Of a stretch of 64,000 bases of DNA, positions 24,801 through 37,699 are shown piece after piece (positions within the stretch are counted from its first letter, which is position 1; each line of letters starts with the position of its first letter). Source of the stretch: Formicarius rufipectus (lineage: Eukaryota > Chordata > Aves > Passeriformes > Formicariidae); the NCBI GenBank assembly GCA_013399695.1, contig VXAU01001991.1:1-64000 (forward strand), read 5' to 3'. The notes beneath the pieces were generated by a model. That model was not told the origin of the DNA and did no database searches. It saw only the letters and a list, made by a program, of their open reading frames with translations. A program made the position numbers and the translations under genes.

Positions 24801-26954
24801 TGAACACCAGCATTTGGTATTCCTGCCTATCTGCCATAGCTGAAGCACAGATCTTCCTGCTATCACTATCCAAAATCGGACATCAAAGATGTGGGGCAAC
24901 ATAACAGAAATATTCCCTACCACAACACAGTGCACAGTCTCACCAAGCACAGAGGGAGAGTCAGGGCTTGCCAGCCACTTGGGAATTCAGTTTTGTCCAG
25001 GTTTTGTTGAAGAGTCTTCTCAGGCAGAGAGAGCAGGTGACAGGGTAAAGGAGTAAGGAGCTCCTTTATCTTCTGTGCTTGAAGTTTGTTTGCCTCCAAT
25101 TATCATCTGTCAAACTAATTTAGTCAGGTGTTTGCATTTATCTGGGATGAAGAAGCACGCAAAGACATGTCAAAGGATGTTTCACTCAGTGTAGAGGTGA
25201 CACAGACCCTTTTTCCACCACATCATGAGGGATCTATAGTAGATATTTTGACCTGAAGGTTCCGTGGAGCCAACTTCCACTAGCAATGTCAGATATGCTA
25301 TTAGCACTGTTATGGCTTGAGGATCTCAAGTTTATGCCAGTTAGTACTGGTCAGATAAAAATGACGGGATGCTTTGAAAACAAATATATATGTTCTATTT
25401 CTAATGACAGAATAATCCAATGGCAATTCCACGAAGTAAAAATTAGGTACTCTAACTGCCCCAAAGAGCTATTTTCAAAGATTGTATGCATTGTTAATAC
25501 AAAGTTGGAATTACAGCAAGGAAAAAAAAACAACTTGTGAAATATCCACTAACTCAGATGAAAAAACAAATATCAGGTTATAGACAACAGAGGCATGAAC
25601 CATGATCCTAGCCTATAGGTTTCCTCTAAAGACTCAATGTCTACTTGCAGATATCCACTAAAAGCCCACACATTAATTATAAAGGGAAAAAGATAAGAGT
25701 TCAATTCATTTAGTTCTTTTGTTCCAGGCATTTCATGGCTGTCAGTCTGAAATTTTGAAAGAGGCCCACACTGAAGATAACCCTATAAACAGGGTAATTT
25801 GGGACCTAAANAAGACAGACATACTTTCCCCACATATGGTTCTAACAGATGTGGTTTTAAATTACCATTGGGACATAATAATGTTTTTTGAATAGACTGA
25901 ATGTTAAATAGTTGGCTCTTCCTATGTGACAGACATTAGCACTCAGTGGTTTAAGCAGAAAACTCCCTGTTTGTGTCTTTAGCTGGCATGTACTTCATTT
26001 TCAGCCCACGCTGGTCAGTATGATTTAATATCTTGGCCTGATGTCCCTCTCACCAGCAAGACAAAGGATAAAATAGGATTAAAGGCATGAAACAAAACAA
26101 AACCAGCAGCCAATGCCAGGCTCCTGCATTGTTCCTTACACAAATCCTGTGGGCCTGCAATGGGAGCTCACTGGAGATGACAGCTGAGGAAGAAAAACCT
26201 TAAATAATTCAAAGCCACTAACATCAAGTCTGATGTAGGTATAAAAATAGTTGCAAAACACCACTCTGCATGTTTTCATTATAGGAACTTTGACTTACTT
26301 GGAAACAACCAGAAAACCTCAAACCTATCCCACTCCCAGCCTCACACGCTCAATTAGTCCAGAAGTAGAAATTACATCCATTTCCAAGCAGCCTTCCATT
26401 TTCATAGCCATTTTGTGTTTCTGCACTGGGGGAGCCAGCACTGTTCCATGGCAGGAGTGAAAAAGCCTGATCCAGAGCCCATTAAAACCAACAGGAGCCT
26501 TTAAATTAACAGTAATGATCCCTGGATTTGGCCCTGGTTTAGCTTAAAGAGCTGTGGTGCTTTGGGGATTCAAACAAGATTGTCTGGCTTTTGTTATCTC
26601 CAAAAAATCTTTGTCACTGGGAATGTCCACCTCCAAGCACTCAGTTGGCCAAAGCAGTGCACATTTTAATAAAAAGCCTTAAAATGAAATACTCAGGAAA
26701 ACATGATGCAAGGTGAGCTATCTGTAGTCTGTGTAAAATTAACTACAGGTGTTTTCATTTGAACAAAGGGAAGGAGAGAGAAACAAACAGGAATTCTTCA
26801 CACATGAAGAATATATGTCCCTCTCCACATACACACCCTTTTGATTGGGTAGCTTTTCTGGGGCTGGGCATCCTGATTTTATTGATTTATATATTTCATG
26901 TACAGTAGAGATGTTTCAGAATTTTTAGCCTTCCATGTTTTGAAAGGGAGGAGG
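21829..26954. other. long non-coding stretch
   Basis: About 5.1 kb with no recognised repeat or gene. It includes an ambiguous base at 25811. The 117-codon minus frame at 23238-23591 overlaps a 70-codon plus frame and shows no domain, signal peptide or splice context, so it is not called. Confidence 0.5.
25811..25811. other. ambiguous base N
   Basis: A single unresolved base after CTAAA. It lies in no recognised feature. Confidence 0.95.
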
Positions 26955-27050
26955 GAAAGAAAAGAAAAGAAAAGAAAAGAAAAGAAAAGAAAAGAAAAGA
27001 AAAGAAAAGAAAAGAAAAGAGAAAAGAAAAAAGAAAAGAAAAGGAAAGAA
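26955..27050. repeat. (AAAAG)n pentanucleotide microsatellite
   Basis: About 13 near-perfect AAAAG units run from 26955 to about 27020, followed by interrupted units up to 27050. The purine strand is the plus strand. It opens frames on both strands (97 and 99 codons) encoding Lys/Arg/Glu or Phe/Leu/Ser runs; both are artefacts. Confidence 0.97.
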
Positions 27051-28413
27051 TCAGTCTTCAGTGCACAGAGCACAACAGAGCACTGGCTGCAGGAATCCAG
27101 CTCTAGCAAAGAAATTGCTGGTAAGAGGTTCTTCTGTTCTTGGTATTCTCTAATTTTTTCACTCCCTGAAAGACCCACTTTTCTTCCCTAGTATCAGCTT
27201 CTGATATCCACTTCTTCCCTGTTACCATCTTCTCAACTAGGCACTTGCTGTCTGATAATCTCTGGAGAAGACATCAGCCAAAATAAATAAACACATAAAA
27301 TTCAACAAAACATTAAATATGCAAAAGGCATAAAATAATACAAAATGAAGTGATGCAGGTGTACAATAGCATTGCTCCCCAGAGCCCACGATCAGCAGTG
27401 TTTGGCAAAGAAAGCCACAAACAGATGACATTTTAAAGCATACATGGGGTATGTAGGGCTTTAAGCAATGGTTTGTAGCTTCTATAGGAGTCATTTGTGC
27501 ATTTCTACAATCTCAAATGATATTAGGAACAGCACTAGCAATTATAAGCCATAAAAACAAAGCCCTAAAGAAAGCAGTGTTCAGGTAGACCCAAATGCTC
27601 ATCAACAGACAGGCCTCTAAGTCATAGGCTTGTGGCTGTATCTGCTCACACTTTCTTGTGAGACAAAACCAAAAACAAGTATTGAAGTTTCCAAATCTCA
27701 ACTGTCTTTGCAGGGCATCATGAACACAACAGAGATTTTAGGATAGAAAGGAGATGAAGATATAGGGGAAACATGTCAGGCTGTGAGAAGGTGATCATTA
27801 AGTTCTCCTTTGGTTCAGGACTCTGCTTCTTCAGCTTGGATGAAGGGCATAATTTGCTGTTTGGGGGAAGAACAAACACTTGCTAGAAGGAAGTATGAGA
27901 AAAAAGGCTCTGTTAGATGCTGTTGATGAGAAGTAAAAACATTTGAACCACAGACAACTTCACAGTCAGAAGTCACAAGACAGGCAGGCTCGTTGATCTT
28001 ACTTCATATTAAGAGTATTTTGGTGGTTATATTTTTGTTCATATTATCCCCAAGACAAGAATAAAAGTCAAAATGAGAGCCTGTTTCATTGCTGAGCTTT
28101 CTGATTCTTTCACGAAGCCTCCAACGGGTACACTACAACCTACTCTCATAGCACTGAGTAAAAAGCTGGGTAATAAAAACATCAGATGAAATTCAGTATC
28201 AATAAAAGCAAAGTAATGCATAAAGGGAAAAACAATTCTAACAATGCATACACAATATGGACTCTAAGTTAACTGTTGCCACACAGGAAGATGGCTGAGG
28301 AATCTCCATGGGATGCCCTCTACAAATACAGGCTCTCTGCTCATGCCAGTGTAGGGAAAATCTTGGGATATGTTAGGGGAAAAAATAGACAACAAAAGGA
28401 GAAAAAATAATAA
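27051..28413. other. non-coding DNA, nothing recognised
   Basis: AT-rich sequence. Open frames of 60-85 codons are unsupported, and no repeat family is recognised. Confidence 0.5.
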
Positions 28414-28750
28414 AGACCTGAAAGATCATTGAGTCTAATCATTAATCCAATACCGCCAGGTCCGTTACTAAACAATGTCCCTAAGCAACACAACCACCAC
28501 TCTTAGAACACTTTCAGGCATGGTGATTCCACCACCTTCTTGGAAGTCTGCTCCAATGTCTGATCACTCAGTGAAGAAATTTTTTCCTAATAGCCAATCT
28601 AAACTTCCCCTGGTGCCACTTGAGGTAATTTCCTCCTGTCTTGTCACTTGTAACGTGGTAGAGACAAACTCCCAGCAGGCTACAATCTCCTTTAAGGTAG
28701 TTGTAGAGAGAGACAAGGTCCCCCCAAGCCTCTTTTTCTCTAGACTAAAT
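28414..28750 (-). mobile_element. CR1 LINE 3' fragment
   Basis: AAGATCATTGAGTCTAATCA, CTAAACAATGTCCCTAAGCA, TTCAGGCATGGTGATTCCAC, GAAGAAATTTTTTCCTAATAG, AATCTAAACTTCCCCTGGTG and TAGAGAGAGACAAGGTCCCC are in the order expected for a reversed CR1 of the 'ACCATGTCCCT' lineage. The terminal octamers are lost, and a 101-codon plus frame across it (28475-28780) is antisense CR1. Confidence 0.9.
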
Positions 28751-29457
28751 ATCAGTATAATATGGGATGGTGTCGTATAAGATGATGATATATTTTTATC
28801 TTAATACTGCATAGATTTTGAGTCTACCCATCTCTAAAATATAGACTAGAATTAACAAAGAGATCAACAGAGAAAAAGACTGAAAAGATTATGGGGAAAT
28901 ATGCAAACACTTTTGCAGAATAGATGAACCAGGGTGGGACTTACAGCTTGGAATAGAAAAACAAAGACTAAGAGGAACAGACCTCTAATTGATCTTGCTG
29001 TATAACCCACAAAGCAGGAATCATTTAATGAAATTATCAAATCGAGAGTTTAAGTAGAAAAACAGGAAGGCTTATTCACTTATTGCATAATTTCAGATGT
29101 TGAAAATTTTTATTGTGGCTATCCCAACTGTGCACTCAGTTCAAAAAGAATCCAGTAAATTGTTAGAGGACAACTGCTTCAGTGTCTACTGAGTAGGATG
29201 GTTCAAAAGACTGTCCTGAAGATAGAAACTGTAATGAAAAAGTGCACTCTGTATTTTAATAGTAATAAAATAATGCTTTATATCAGTACAATAAAAGCCC
29301 TGTAAACAGTTGGCTATCCAGGAAAAAAACCTCCTGAGTCACAGGACTGGCCTAAAAACTCATCATCTCCAAAAAACTCTGTGCCCCTTTTTTTCTCCCA
29401 TCTTCTTGGCATATGCTTCTACCACGTTGACCCAATGTAAGTCACTAACTCATCAGA
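28751..29457. other. non-coding DNA, nothing recognised
   Basis: AT-rich spacer between two CR1 pieces. No gene or RNA signal is seen. Confidence 0.5.
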
Positions 29458-29496
29458 AGAAAACAAAACAAAACAAAACAAAAAACCAAACCAAAA
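29458..29496. repeat. (AAAAC)n microsatellite
   Basis: Five to six AAAAC units grade into AACCAAACCAAAACTCC. It is the complement of the TTTTG tracts seen elsewhere in the window. Confidence 0.9.
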
Positions 29497-29545
29497 CTCC
29501 AAGCAAAAGATGGAACTTGTTTCTCCCTGGGTTGATGAATTAATT

Positions 29546-29823
29546 TATAGAATCATAGAATGATAGAATGGGTTGTGTTGGAAGGGACCTTAAATATCAT
29601 CTAGCCCCAACCCCCACTGCCATGAGCCAGTACACTTTTCACTACACCAGGTCCCTCAAAGTCCGGTCCAACCTGGCCTTGAACACTTCCAGGGATGGAC
29701 GTCCACATTCTCTCTGGGCAGCTTGTGACAGTGACTCACCACCCTCTCAGTAAAGCATTTCTTCCTAGTATCTAATCTCAACCTACCCTCTTTTAGCTTA
29801 AGCTCATTACCTACCCTTGTCAA
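29546..29823 (-). mobile_element. CR1 LINE 3' fragment with intact terminal octamers
   Basis: ATAGAATCATAGAATGATAGAATGG shows the tandem 8-bp units at the CR1 3' end, followed by TTGGAAGGGACCTTAAATATC, CCCACTGCCATGAGCC, CAACCTGGCCTTGAACACTT, CCAGGGATGGACGTCCAC and CCTACCCTCTTTTAGCTTAA. It is reversed, with its 3' tail at the left edge. The 8-bp repeats suggest a relatively late insertion. Confidence 0.94.
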
Positions 29824-32424
29824 AAGGGCATAAGTCATCAGGCATACTCTGAAGGAATGAGAGGAGGGGAGCTGGGGAGTAGAGGACACTGGGATGGGAG
29901 GAGAGGGGTAGAGCAGGGGCCCTCTGCTTTCATGCCAATGGGTTCTGAGGTTGGGTCTGATGTGAAACTACAGACTGAGAGATCACCTGTGATGATGTTA
30001 AAAAAAGAAAAGAAGCTGATTACACCCAAATGAAATTATATGTTCTTTTAGTTTTATGGGTTTCCATTTGTATTTTTTCCCTTGTTTTTTTGGTTGTCAT
30101 TTATGGTAACACTTACGATAGAATGTTGTTATACTAAATCAGAATTCTTCTGTCAGCAGGACCATGAATCCAAACATGGGATATATGGGAATTTGTGTGA
30201 TTGTTCTGTCAGTGCAAGGTCTCCTGAGATTTCTTCGAGTTTAATATCATTCTACAAATCCTGCATTGTTGTATTACTTTGATGTGACTTTGTGGGATTC
30301 TCATTACTTGTATTCATTCTGGTTCCCAGGAAGCTTGAGATTTCATCATCTGTTAACATATGCTGAAATGCATGTGTCAGTTTTATAATAAAGTTCCAAT
30401 GTATAAAAATATCTATAAACCACACAAATACGAAATTAGTTTGTAACACAATCTCCAGTTCTCTGTTTATTAGAGAAAGGCAAAGTTGGTAGTGCTGTCA
30501 ATTATGGGAAGAGTGAGGCAGCTTTAATAATAAAATGGCATTCACAGTTTCTCATAACTATACTAAGCAAATTGTTTGGCCTGAAAATTTCCATGCCAGC
30601 TGTCTGCCTCAGGCTGAATTTTTTTTGGAAAATTTCAGTCAAAACAGTTCAGCAGATTCTGAGAACAAGGCTAAGGAAAAATATGTTGTTTTACTCACGT
30701 TATTTAAAAAAAAAAAGCCTTTCACCTTCTCTCTAAAACCTCCTCTGGGATTTTTAGGACATTAGAGGAAGGACATGAAACTTGCCTTGGAGACAACTGT
30801 TTTACTTCTAATGAATTTTGTGTGCATCTGTGCGAATTAAGCCAAGTTTAGACTTTGATGAAAACATTGATGCTGTATGCTCCTCGGTGCATTTGTACAT
30901 ATTTGCCACCTTCCATCACTTACATTTCTATCTGTGTGTGACTGAACAACATGATTTGTGCTGTGGGATGTGCCAGGTCTGCATCATCCAAGCATCAGAA
31001 CTTCAGTCAGAGACACTGTGGTGCTCTGCATGACCCCAGACTGGGAGGAGCTGAATGAGGTTGGGTTGGGAGACCTGGAGAGCAGGAGCTAGAGGGATGA
31101 AAATGGAATTGCAGAATAAAGCTGGAAGAGGCTGGAGATGAAGAAAGAAGGAGACTGAGCAGGATGGACTGAGGGATCTGTTTGGAGGAGCAGAGTACTC
31201 TGTCAAATCAAGAGATGATCTGTTAATTTTAGCCATAGACACATAAAGATACCAAAATGAGACAATGTCACAAAGTTACTAGCTCTTGCAAGACATAAAA
31301 AAAAATAAAAAATCATCAAAGACTAGAGACCAAGAATAATATTTAAATGTATATATTGAGGATCCAGAATTTGAGTAAAAAATACAATGAAAGTTGCCTT
31401 AATCAAGTGTCCTGAATAAAAAAGCAGTCATTATTCACAAGACAATTTTATCCAAGCCAGCCTGGAGATGAAGCAGTGAGAATGAGGAGCAGAAGGTGAA
31501 GTTTACAATCCCTGTCTCACCCACTGCAGAACTAGAAGGTTTGTAGTGACTAAGCACAGAGCAGAGGGCTGAGCAATGAGTACAAATGTGTTTCAGATTA
31601 TAGCAGGCAAACGATGCCCCAAAACTGTGGGCAATGCTGGGCAAGTATCTTCAATATTTTGTAACTGTGTCAGAGGGTGTTGCAATGTCTGGATGAACAT
31701 CTTGGCAGCTCGGAGTCTGATGTGTCAAACATCCGCAAAAGCAATTAAAGGCCGTGTGAACTTTGTATTGTTTTAGCGAGGCAAGTAAGCTTCATAAGCA
31801 ACCCCCAATCATGGCTCTGTCTGAAGCAATGTATCAGCAGCTTGGCTCCTGAGATTGGTCTCTGCTTTCTAGCACAAAATTCTGTGCCAATGCCAAAAAG
31901 CTGATCACACCTTAACCCACCTGCACAAAGGGTAATTTTCTAGAAATAGCAGCATTTGCTTGTTTCTGACTGATGGGATCTGTGCTGCCCACAGCCTAAC
32001 CATCTACTGCTGTTTGTATCAACCAGCAGAAATCAAATTCCAGTGTCTCTCATGCTCCATCAGTTTTGCCAATCACTTCTGGCAGTTACTTCGAAAGGCT
32101 TTTTTGACTAAACAAACTCTCTTTTCCTGTTCTTCTTTGTGTTACAGAGGTGTGGATGAAAAGGTTTTCAGCATTCAAAGGCAGAGAGGCAGTTCAAAAG
32201 GAATTAGAAGAATATTGAAAACTTTCCATTATAATATTTGGGAGTTCTGTTCATTTATAAGATTGGAACATGTAAGTCCAGGTGACACATTGGAAGAGAT
32301 GATTTATGAATTACTGACCTCCACGACTTTGCTTTCATGTGGACAGATAGTATTTGAAGACATTTCTGCCCAAGAATTGAATCCTGGCTTCTCTTATCCT
32401 CCATACAGCATGGTATCTTAGAAG
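29824..32424. other. non-coding stretch
   Basis: AT-rich except for purine-rich sequence at 31010-31200. The 153-codon plus frame at 31960-32421 has no recognisable domain and ends at a CR1-like sequence, so it is treated as a chance frame. Confidence 0.45.
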
Positions 32425-32482
32425 CATTGAATATCCTGAGCCAAAAGGGACCCACAAGGTTTGTTGGGTCCAACTCCTGATA
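32425..32482 (-). mobile_element. CR1 LINE 3' end remnant, short
   Basis: ATCCTGAGCCAAAAGGGACC followed by CACAAGGTTTGTTGGGTCC and AACTCCTGATACAG resembles the CR1 type whose reversed 3' end reads 'GGAAGGGACCCACAAGG...GAGTCCAACTCCTGG'. Only about 60 bases remain. Confidence 0.6.
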
Positions 32483-34800
32483 CAGAAGACTGAGATTGAT
32501 TTTAAAAATGGATCCCGTATTCCCTAGAAGGAACAGGCCTAGGCTGGATTTTTTAAGCAATTCCAAGATTTTCATGACACTGGAGTCTGAGGGAGAGACA
32601 AAAAAGCTGGTGAGCCCTTATTGCATACGTAATACAGGGTTGGATTAAAACAGTAAAATAGGATTTAATCTTCTGTTTCCCGACTTTTGACTGTTTAAAT
32701 AATCAATCTCCAGAACACTTTGAACACTCAGTGTGCGCAACACATGTGCAGGCAAGTGTTACAACTTCTACTCAGTGTTTGAAGAGAAAACTGCACTGAA
32801 TAAACACCTAAAATCTAAATCAATAGGCAACGAGACATCTCCTGTTTTCACATTTGCTGTTGCTGCCTGGGTAGCACATCTGCCACTGGTGCTTTAGCAG
32901 TGATTATAGTAGTGAAGCAGCATTCTGGACTGCAGTGGTTATCCTAGACTGTAGCAAATACTACTTCACCAAAGCGTGCAGAGATATCTGTGAAATCTAA
33001 TTGAATCATGCCCATTTAAATGGACTGATAAATGCAATTCAGTGAGCTCTTCCACTTAAATTGACCATCAGCAACTCCTCTCTTCTTCTTCCCTTCTCGC
33101 AGCATTTAAAAAAAGAACAAGGATGTGTCAAATCCTAGAAAGCAACTCTGACTTGGAATAGGAAACTTATCTGCCAGCCCTTCCATTTCATAGTGCTTTT
33201 TCCTTCTTCTGGCTGCCAACACACTGGGAGAACAGAGAATTCTGTGTCTGCTTTCACGGACATCTTCGCATTCAAAAGATCACCTCTGCTGATACCCAGC
33301 AGGATGGCATGTGATGAAGTTTGAATCCCCCTACAGCACAAACAGCTTCATTCTCAGCAATTTGGTATAAAGGCAAAAGGATGTTTGTGAGTAGGGTTCA
33401 AACTTTCCAAGAAATTTGAACTTTCCATAAAAATTGTTACTGCACACAGCCAAGGAAATGTGCCATCCTATTCATATTTCAACTTTGCCTTTAAAGATGC
33501 TCCAGGGAGACTGATGTAGAACAGTTGGCAAAATATGTATATATATTTTCTAAGAAAATTATTTGAGTATCAGTGCAGTCATGGTGAAACAACACAGGAA
33601 TGCAAATAATATATTTATTCCTGACTAAAAATATAAGTCCTATAGCCACTCCTCACGTTATGCTGATATAAAGATATAAATTAAGATATAAATTTCTCCC
33701 TGATTCTTCTTCCTTTTAACCTATAGCAAAGAGGTAATGCATACATATACTTTAAAAAATTATTACATTGCAAGACTTTTCTTCTCTGAAACGTATTGGT
33801 CAAGTATCCAGGAATACCCAATTCACTGGCAAGTCATACAAGTTACTCTGTCAAAGTGCCCAGCAATGCCAATCTGTCAGTTCAAAGCAGAAAGAGAGTA
33901 TTTTGGCTTAGTTACAGTAAGCTACTCTGATAGACCTTATAACAGGCCAGGTAACAGGCAGTCTTTAAATCTGAATTGACATTGATTTACAGTTTAATTT
34001 CTCTGAATTAAATCAGAAAGAGAGCAAGTTTTAAGCTACTTCACTTCTTGAAATTACCACTACACGTTTCTTAAACACAGAAGGGTTTTTCTTTTTAAAA
34101 AAAAAATGAAAAAATAAAGCCTCAACTGCATGAAGAGGTAAGATAAAAGGGAAAAGTGATGTTAAAGAAGATATCAAAATAATAAGTTTTTGTTTATTCA
34201 TAGTTTTAATTCTACTTTTCCCCTCCATAAATTTTTTAAACCTCCTTGATTTGAAATCCTAATAATAAATATGTCACACAACATTCCTCCTGTCAAATTT
34301 CCATCATTGTGGAATTACTGCAATATTTGTAACTTTTGAACTGGAAACATAAAGTTATGTAAGATCATAGTTCTGCTCCTTGCAAAGATGTGATTCTGTC
34401 AGCTACTTTAAAGTGCAAGAACTCAAAAATTTATTCTCCTGAGCAGAGAAATGGTAAATGACCAGGTTAAAAATAATGAGAGTAGGCTCTTAATTGAAAT
34501 AGTGTACATGTTTGAGAGAATGAAATAACATATAGTTATTATGCACACTCCAGGAAACCAATCAAATAAAGTAAAAGCAAAAAAAATTCTCACTTTGTAA
34601 AACAAAAGAGAACATTTTCCCTTGCCTTACCTTGTACTATGCTCACCAAAATGACAGGAAAACGTATAATTTAAATGAGTCAAGGAAAATAATTAAGCTA
34701 CAAGGACTTAAATATGCAGCCTCTTCTCAGCCCAAATCTCACTCCTTCCTCCCACTCACTGAAATCAGAGAGATGTCTCTCTTTTTCCATCCATGCAGTA
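32483..34800. other. non-coding AT-rich DNA
   Basis: No recognised repeat or gene. Runs of A at 34100 and A/T-rich sequence dominate. Confidence 0.5.
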
Positions 34801-35851
34801 AAATAAATTGGAAGGGCAGGAAGGGCGGGGAGGGGGGGGGTGTGTAGAGAAGAGAGGAAAGGAGCTATCTCCCCTCCCTTCCAACCAAAACCAGATGAAC
34901 AGCTCTACTCTCATCTCTCCATAATTTTTCCCTATTCTTTAAACCTGAAAAGGCAAATTCTCCCAACAAAAACCCTTTCTAAACTATGACTCCTTGCTAA
35001 TAAGAAAAGGAAACTACTAAGTTAACTTAGGCATCTCCTTTTTTCTTCTCCCCCTTTTCCTGCCAAAGGACACCCTGAGAACATCTCTCCACACTAATGA
35101 CCATCTTTCTCCACCAAAACATGACATTTCTTCTCCAGATCACACACATAAATGACAGATACACTGAAAATCTCCACTTAAGAAGATATGTACAAATGTA
35201 CACACACATGGATGGGAGAGGAGGGTGAGGCACGGAGGCAGTCGCTGCAGAGATATAGTGCTTCTCAGTGCAGAGGCAGTAATTCCCACTTTTGGTGATT
35301 TTTTCTTTTTGAGAGATAAAAAAGGGTTAAAATCTGAAACAGGTTGCCTGCAAAGGCACCTCCCCTTCTCCATTGCCCCAGTTGTTTGTGCAGGACCCCT
35401 TCCCAGGGTGGTGCAGAGCAGTGGTCCCGCTCCCCAGGGAAGAACAACACAGGTTACGTTTTCACGTGCCTGGGACAAGCCCGACCACACACCACAACCT
35501 CACAGTTCCCTCCCTAGCCTGAGACCTACTGCAACCCAGCACAGCCCGTCATTTTCCTTGCCCATGCACTGGCTTGGGGGTCACACTCTCAACAACTCAT
35601 GGTAGCAGAGAATCCTCCTGGCCACAAACCAGCCCAGTCCATCAAGGAGTGATCCAGCAGCGTGGCAGAGTCTGTAAGCTGGGAATTTCCCAGGGCAGGG
35701 CAGGGCAGAAGCTCGTGATGGCCACAAACCAGCAAATTCCTACAGCCTTATAACACAGGCAGAGCCAAGCAAGCTACTGTGAAGTCTTGTCTCGCTGCAA
35801 AACAGTGCAAGAGATGTATCTTCCTCCCTTTTTGCCCACGCCCCACACACT
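34801..35851. other. non-coding, rising GC content
   Basis: A G-rich run (34815-34842, including nine consecutive G) opens a more GC-rich stretch with occasional CpG and a perfect E-box CACGTG at 35463-35468. Overlapping open frames of 116 and 126 codons on opposite strands (35140-35605) reflect composition; no conserved motif is seen. Confidence 0.45.
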
Positions 35852-35884
35852 AAATATATATATACACACATACACACACATACT
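35852..35884. repeat. (TA)n(CA)n dinucleotide repeat
   Basis: AAATATATATATACACACAT is followed by ACACACACATAC. It is a short compound microsatellite directly upstream of a TATA-like box. Confidence 0.88.
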
Positions 35885-35906
35885 CCTTGTTTTTTCCTCC
35901 CAAGGC

Positions 35907-35914
35907 TATAAAAG
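35907..35914 (+). promoter_or_regulatory. TATA box-like TATAAAAG, plus strand
   Basis: TATAAAAG preceded by CCAAGGC is a strong match to the TATA consensus. A start would be expected near 35938-35945 (GCACTAAGTGGG). A donor-like AAG|GTGAGA follows at 36463-36471, but no convincing coding exon lies between. TATA-like words are common in AT-rich DNA, so this is only a candidate. Confidence 0.3.
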
Positions 35915-37699
35915 TGCTACAGGCTGAGGCACTAAGTGGGAGGCGCCTGGCTCTGAAGAGGCCAATGAAATAAATTAAATACAAATCAGTGGCTCAGCCC
36001 CAGCCTCCCCCAGCTATCAGGGGAGAGCTGGGCTTCCTGATGGCCGACCCCGGTCTCCTGCCAGCCCCAGACTGCGGGTGGCATGTGCAGGCTGCTGGCA
36101 TAGGATAGGTGTACATGGTAAGCCTTGGGTGTTGCAGGCACATATGGTGCACATGTTGGGAACAGAGCACTTTCCATAGGAGGGGAGGGGCTACTCTACT
36201 AGTAGTCAATTTTATTACGGTCAGCGAAGCAGAAAGAAATGGGAGTGGGATAGGCTGGAAGGTGCCAAGTTTCCCTGCCCAGCTCTGGTGTCCCAGAGCA
36301 GCAAGCAGCACACTACAACTTGCCAGGCTACAGCAGGAGTCTACCTATATAAAGCGCATAGACAACTTCCAGCTTCAATGCTTTGCTCTCATTTTCTCAT
36401 TTTATGGTCCTCCCTTCACATGGGACTTTTCTCAGACAAAAACCCCAAACACTTATAAATTCAAGGTGAGATTTCAGTGCAAAAAGTTAAGGAGGAAGAT
36501 GGGGTGGAGAGGGAGAGATTAATTTTTAGGTACATTTAGGGCTTTGTTGTTTTGCGCCTTTTTTAATTATGATTTTTAAATAAAAAAGAAATTAACTCTC
36601 CTGAAAAAGCCATGAGAAAACACATTCAACATGCAGAAAGGTCTTGTCTAGCTATTCAATAAGCATTTATTCATCTCTGCTTTGGCTGTATGAAAAAATG
36701 CATTTCAGACTGTGTATCCCATAAAACAAGACTGTGGCATAAATATGGGGTTTTTTTGGTTTTGTTCAGGGGTTTTTTTTGGGGGGGGGAGTTTATTTTG
36801 TGTTTTTTCCAAATCATGTGTCTATATGGTTGTAACCACTGTGAATTTCTAAGCGTGGTCATGGTAAGAAAGTAAATACATACTGCCTTGTGAATACTTC
36901 AAGAGTTTGGGGGCTTTAATTATTATTTTTTAAAGATTTGGCATTCCTTAACTACTACTTATTTCAAAGTAGAATATCTCAGATATTGTATGGTAAGAAA
37001 ATATCTATATTTTTAATCAACATAACTCCCAAGAAATAAATGCTCTTTGGTAGCATGCTGGTTTTAAGTTCAATAGCTAAAATTTGTATTTGAGAATGCA
37101 AATTGCTGAGAATACGAGCAGGAGTCTGAACCACTGCATTTCTCCCAGGCACTCTAGCATCTTTTCTCCAACACCACAGTATTTGGGGGAGCTTTTAATC
37201 CTAGCAGGGCATGGCTGGAAGCAGGTCTTTAACATTTAATGCCTAAGAAACAGACTTGTCACTCAATTCACAGAGAAGCGTATTTCTTTTTTTTCTGCTT
37301 TTTGTTGGAGGCAAACCCACCTTTCCTTGGAAAATGGGAGACCCCATCCCCGACTCTAGCACAGATCCAAATGTAAACATACACTCACACTCCCACCACG
37401 CACCACCCTGCAGCAGGACATGGGGATGGGGGGTTCAGACAGAGCCAAAGGAGCCTTCTGAGCTGAGAAATATCGAGGCACTTATTTTTTATTCTATTTT
37501 TTTACTCCCCACTCTCCTCCCTGCTTTTACTATTACATAAATAACACCGATTGATCTTAAAGCTGCATCCTTGCTCCAGTGCCTCCCTATCTGCACTGCT
37601 GCCTTTCCCCCAGCACAGCCGCACTGCTCGGGGTGCAGAGGGAAGGGTCGAGGAGGGGGAAGATTGAATGGGAGAATCCACTCCAAACATACCCTGAAG
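35915..37699. other. moderately GC-rich flank of the CpG island
   Basis: Mixed sequence with a T8-G9 run at about 36772-36789. Frames of up to 137 codons (36109-36522) are not supported by motifs. No repeat family is recognised. It would be the proximal part of the first intron if the minus-strand exon at 38 kb is real. Confidence 0.45.

Noticed and set aside
26879..27191. Paired frames of 97 and 99 codons on opposite strands
   Set aside because: Both are created by the (AAAAG)n microsatellite.
28475..28780. 101-codon plus-strand frame
   Set aside because: It is the antisense reading of a reversed CR1 fragment.
31960..32421. 153-codon plus-strand open frame
   Set aside because: No recognisable domain, no splice sites at suitable places, and it ends at a CR1-like sequence. 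It is compatible with chance in 64 kb.
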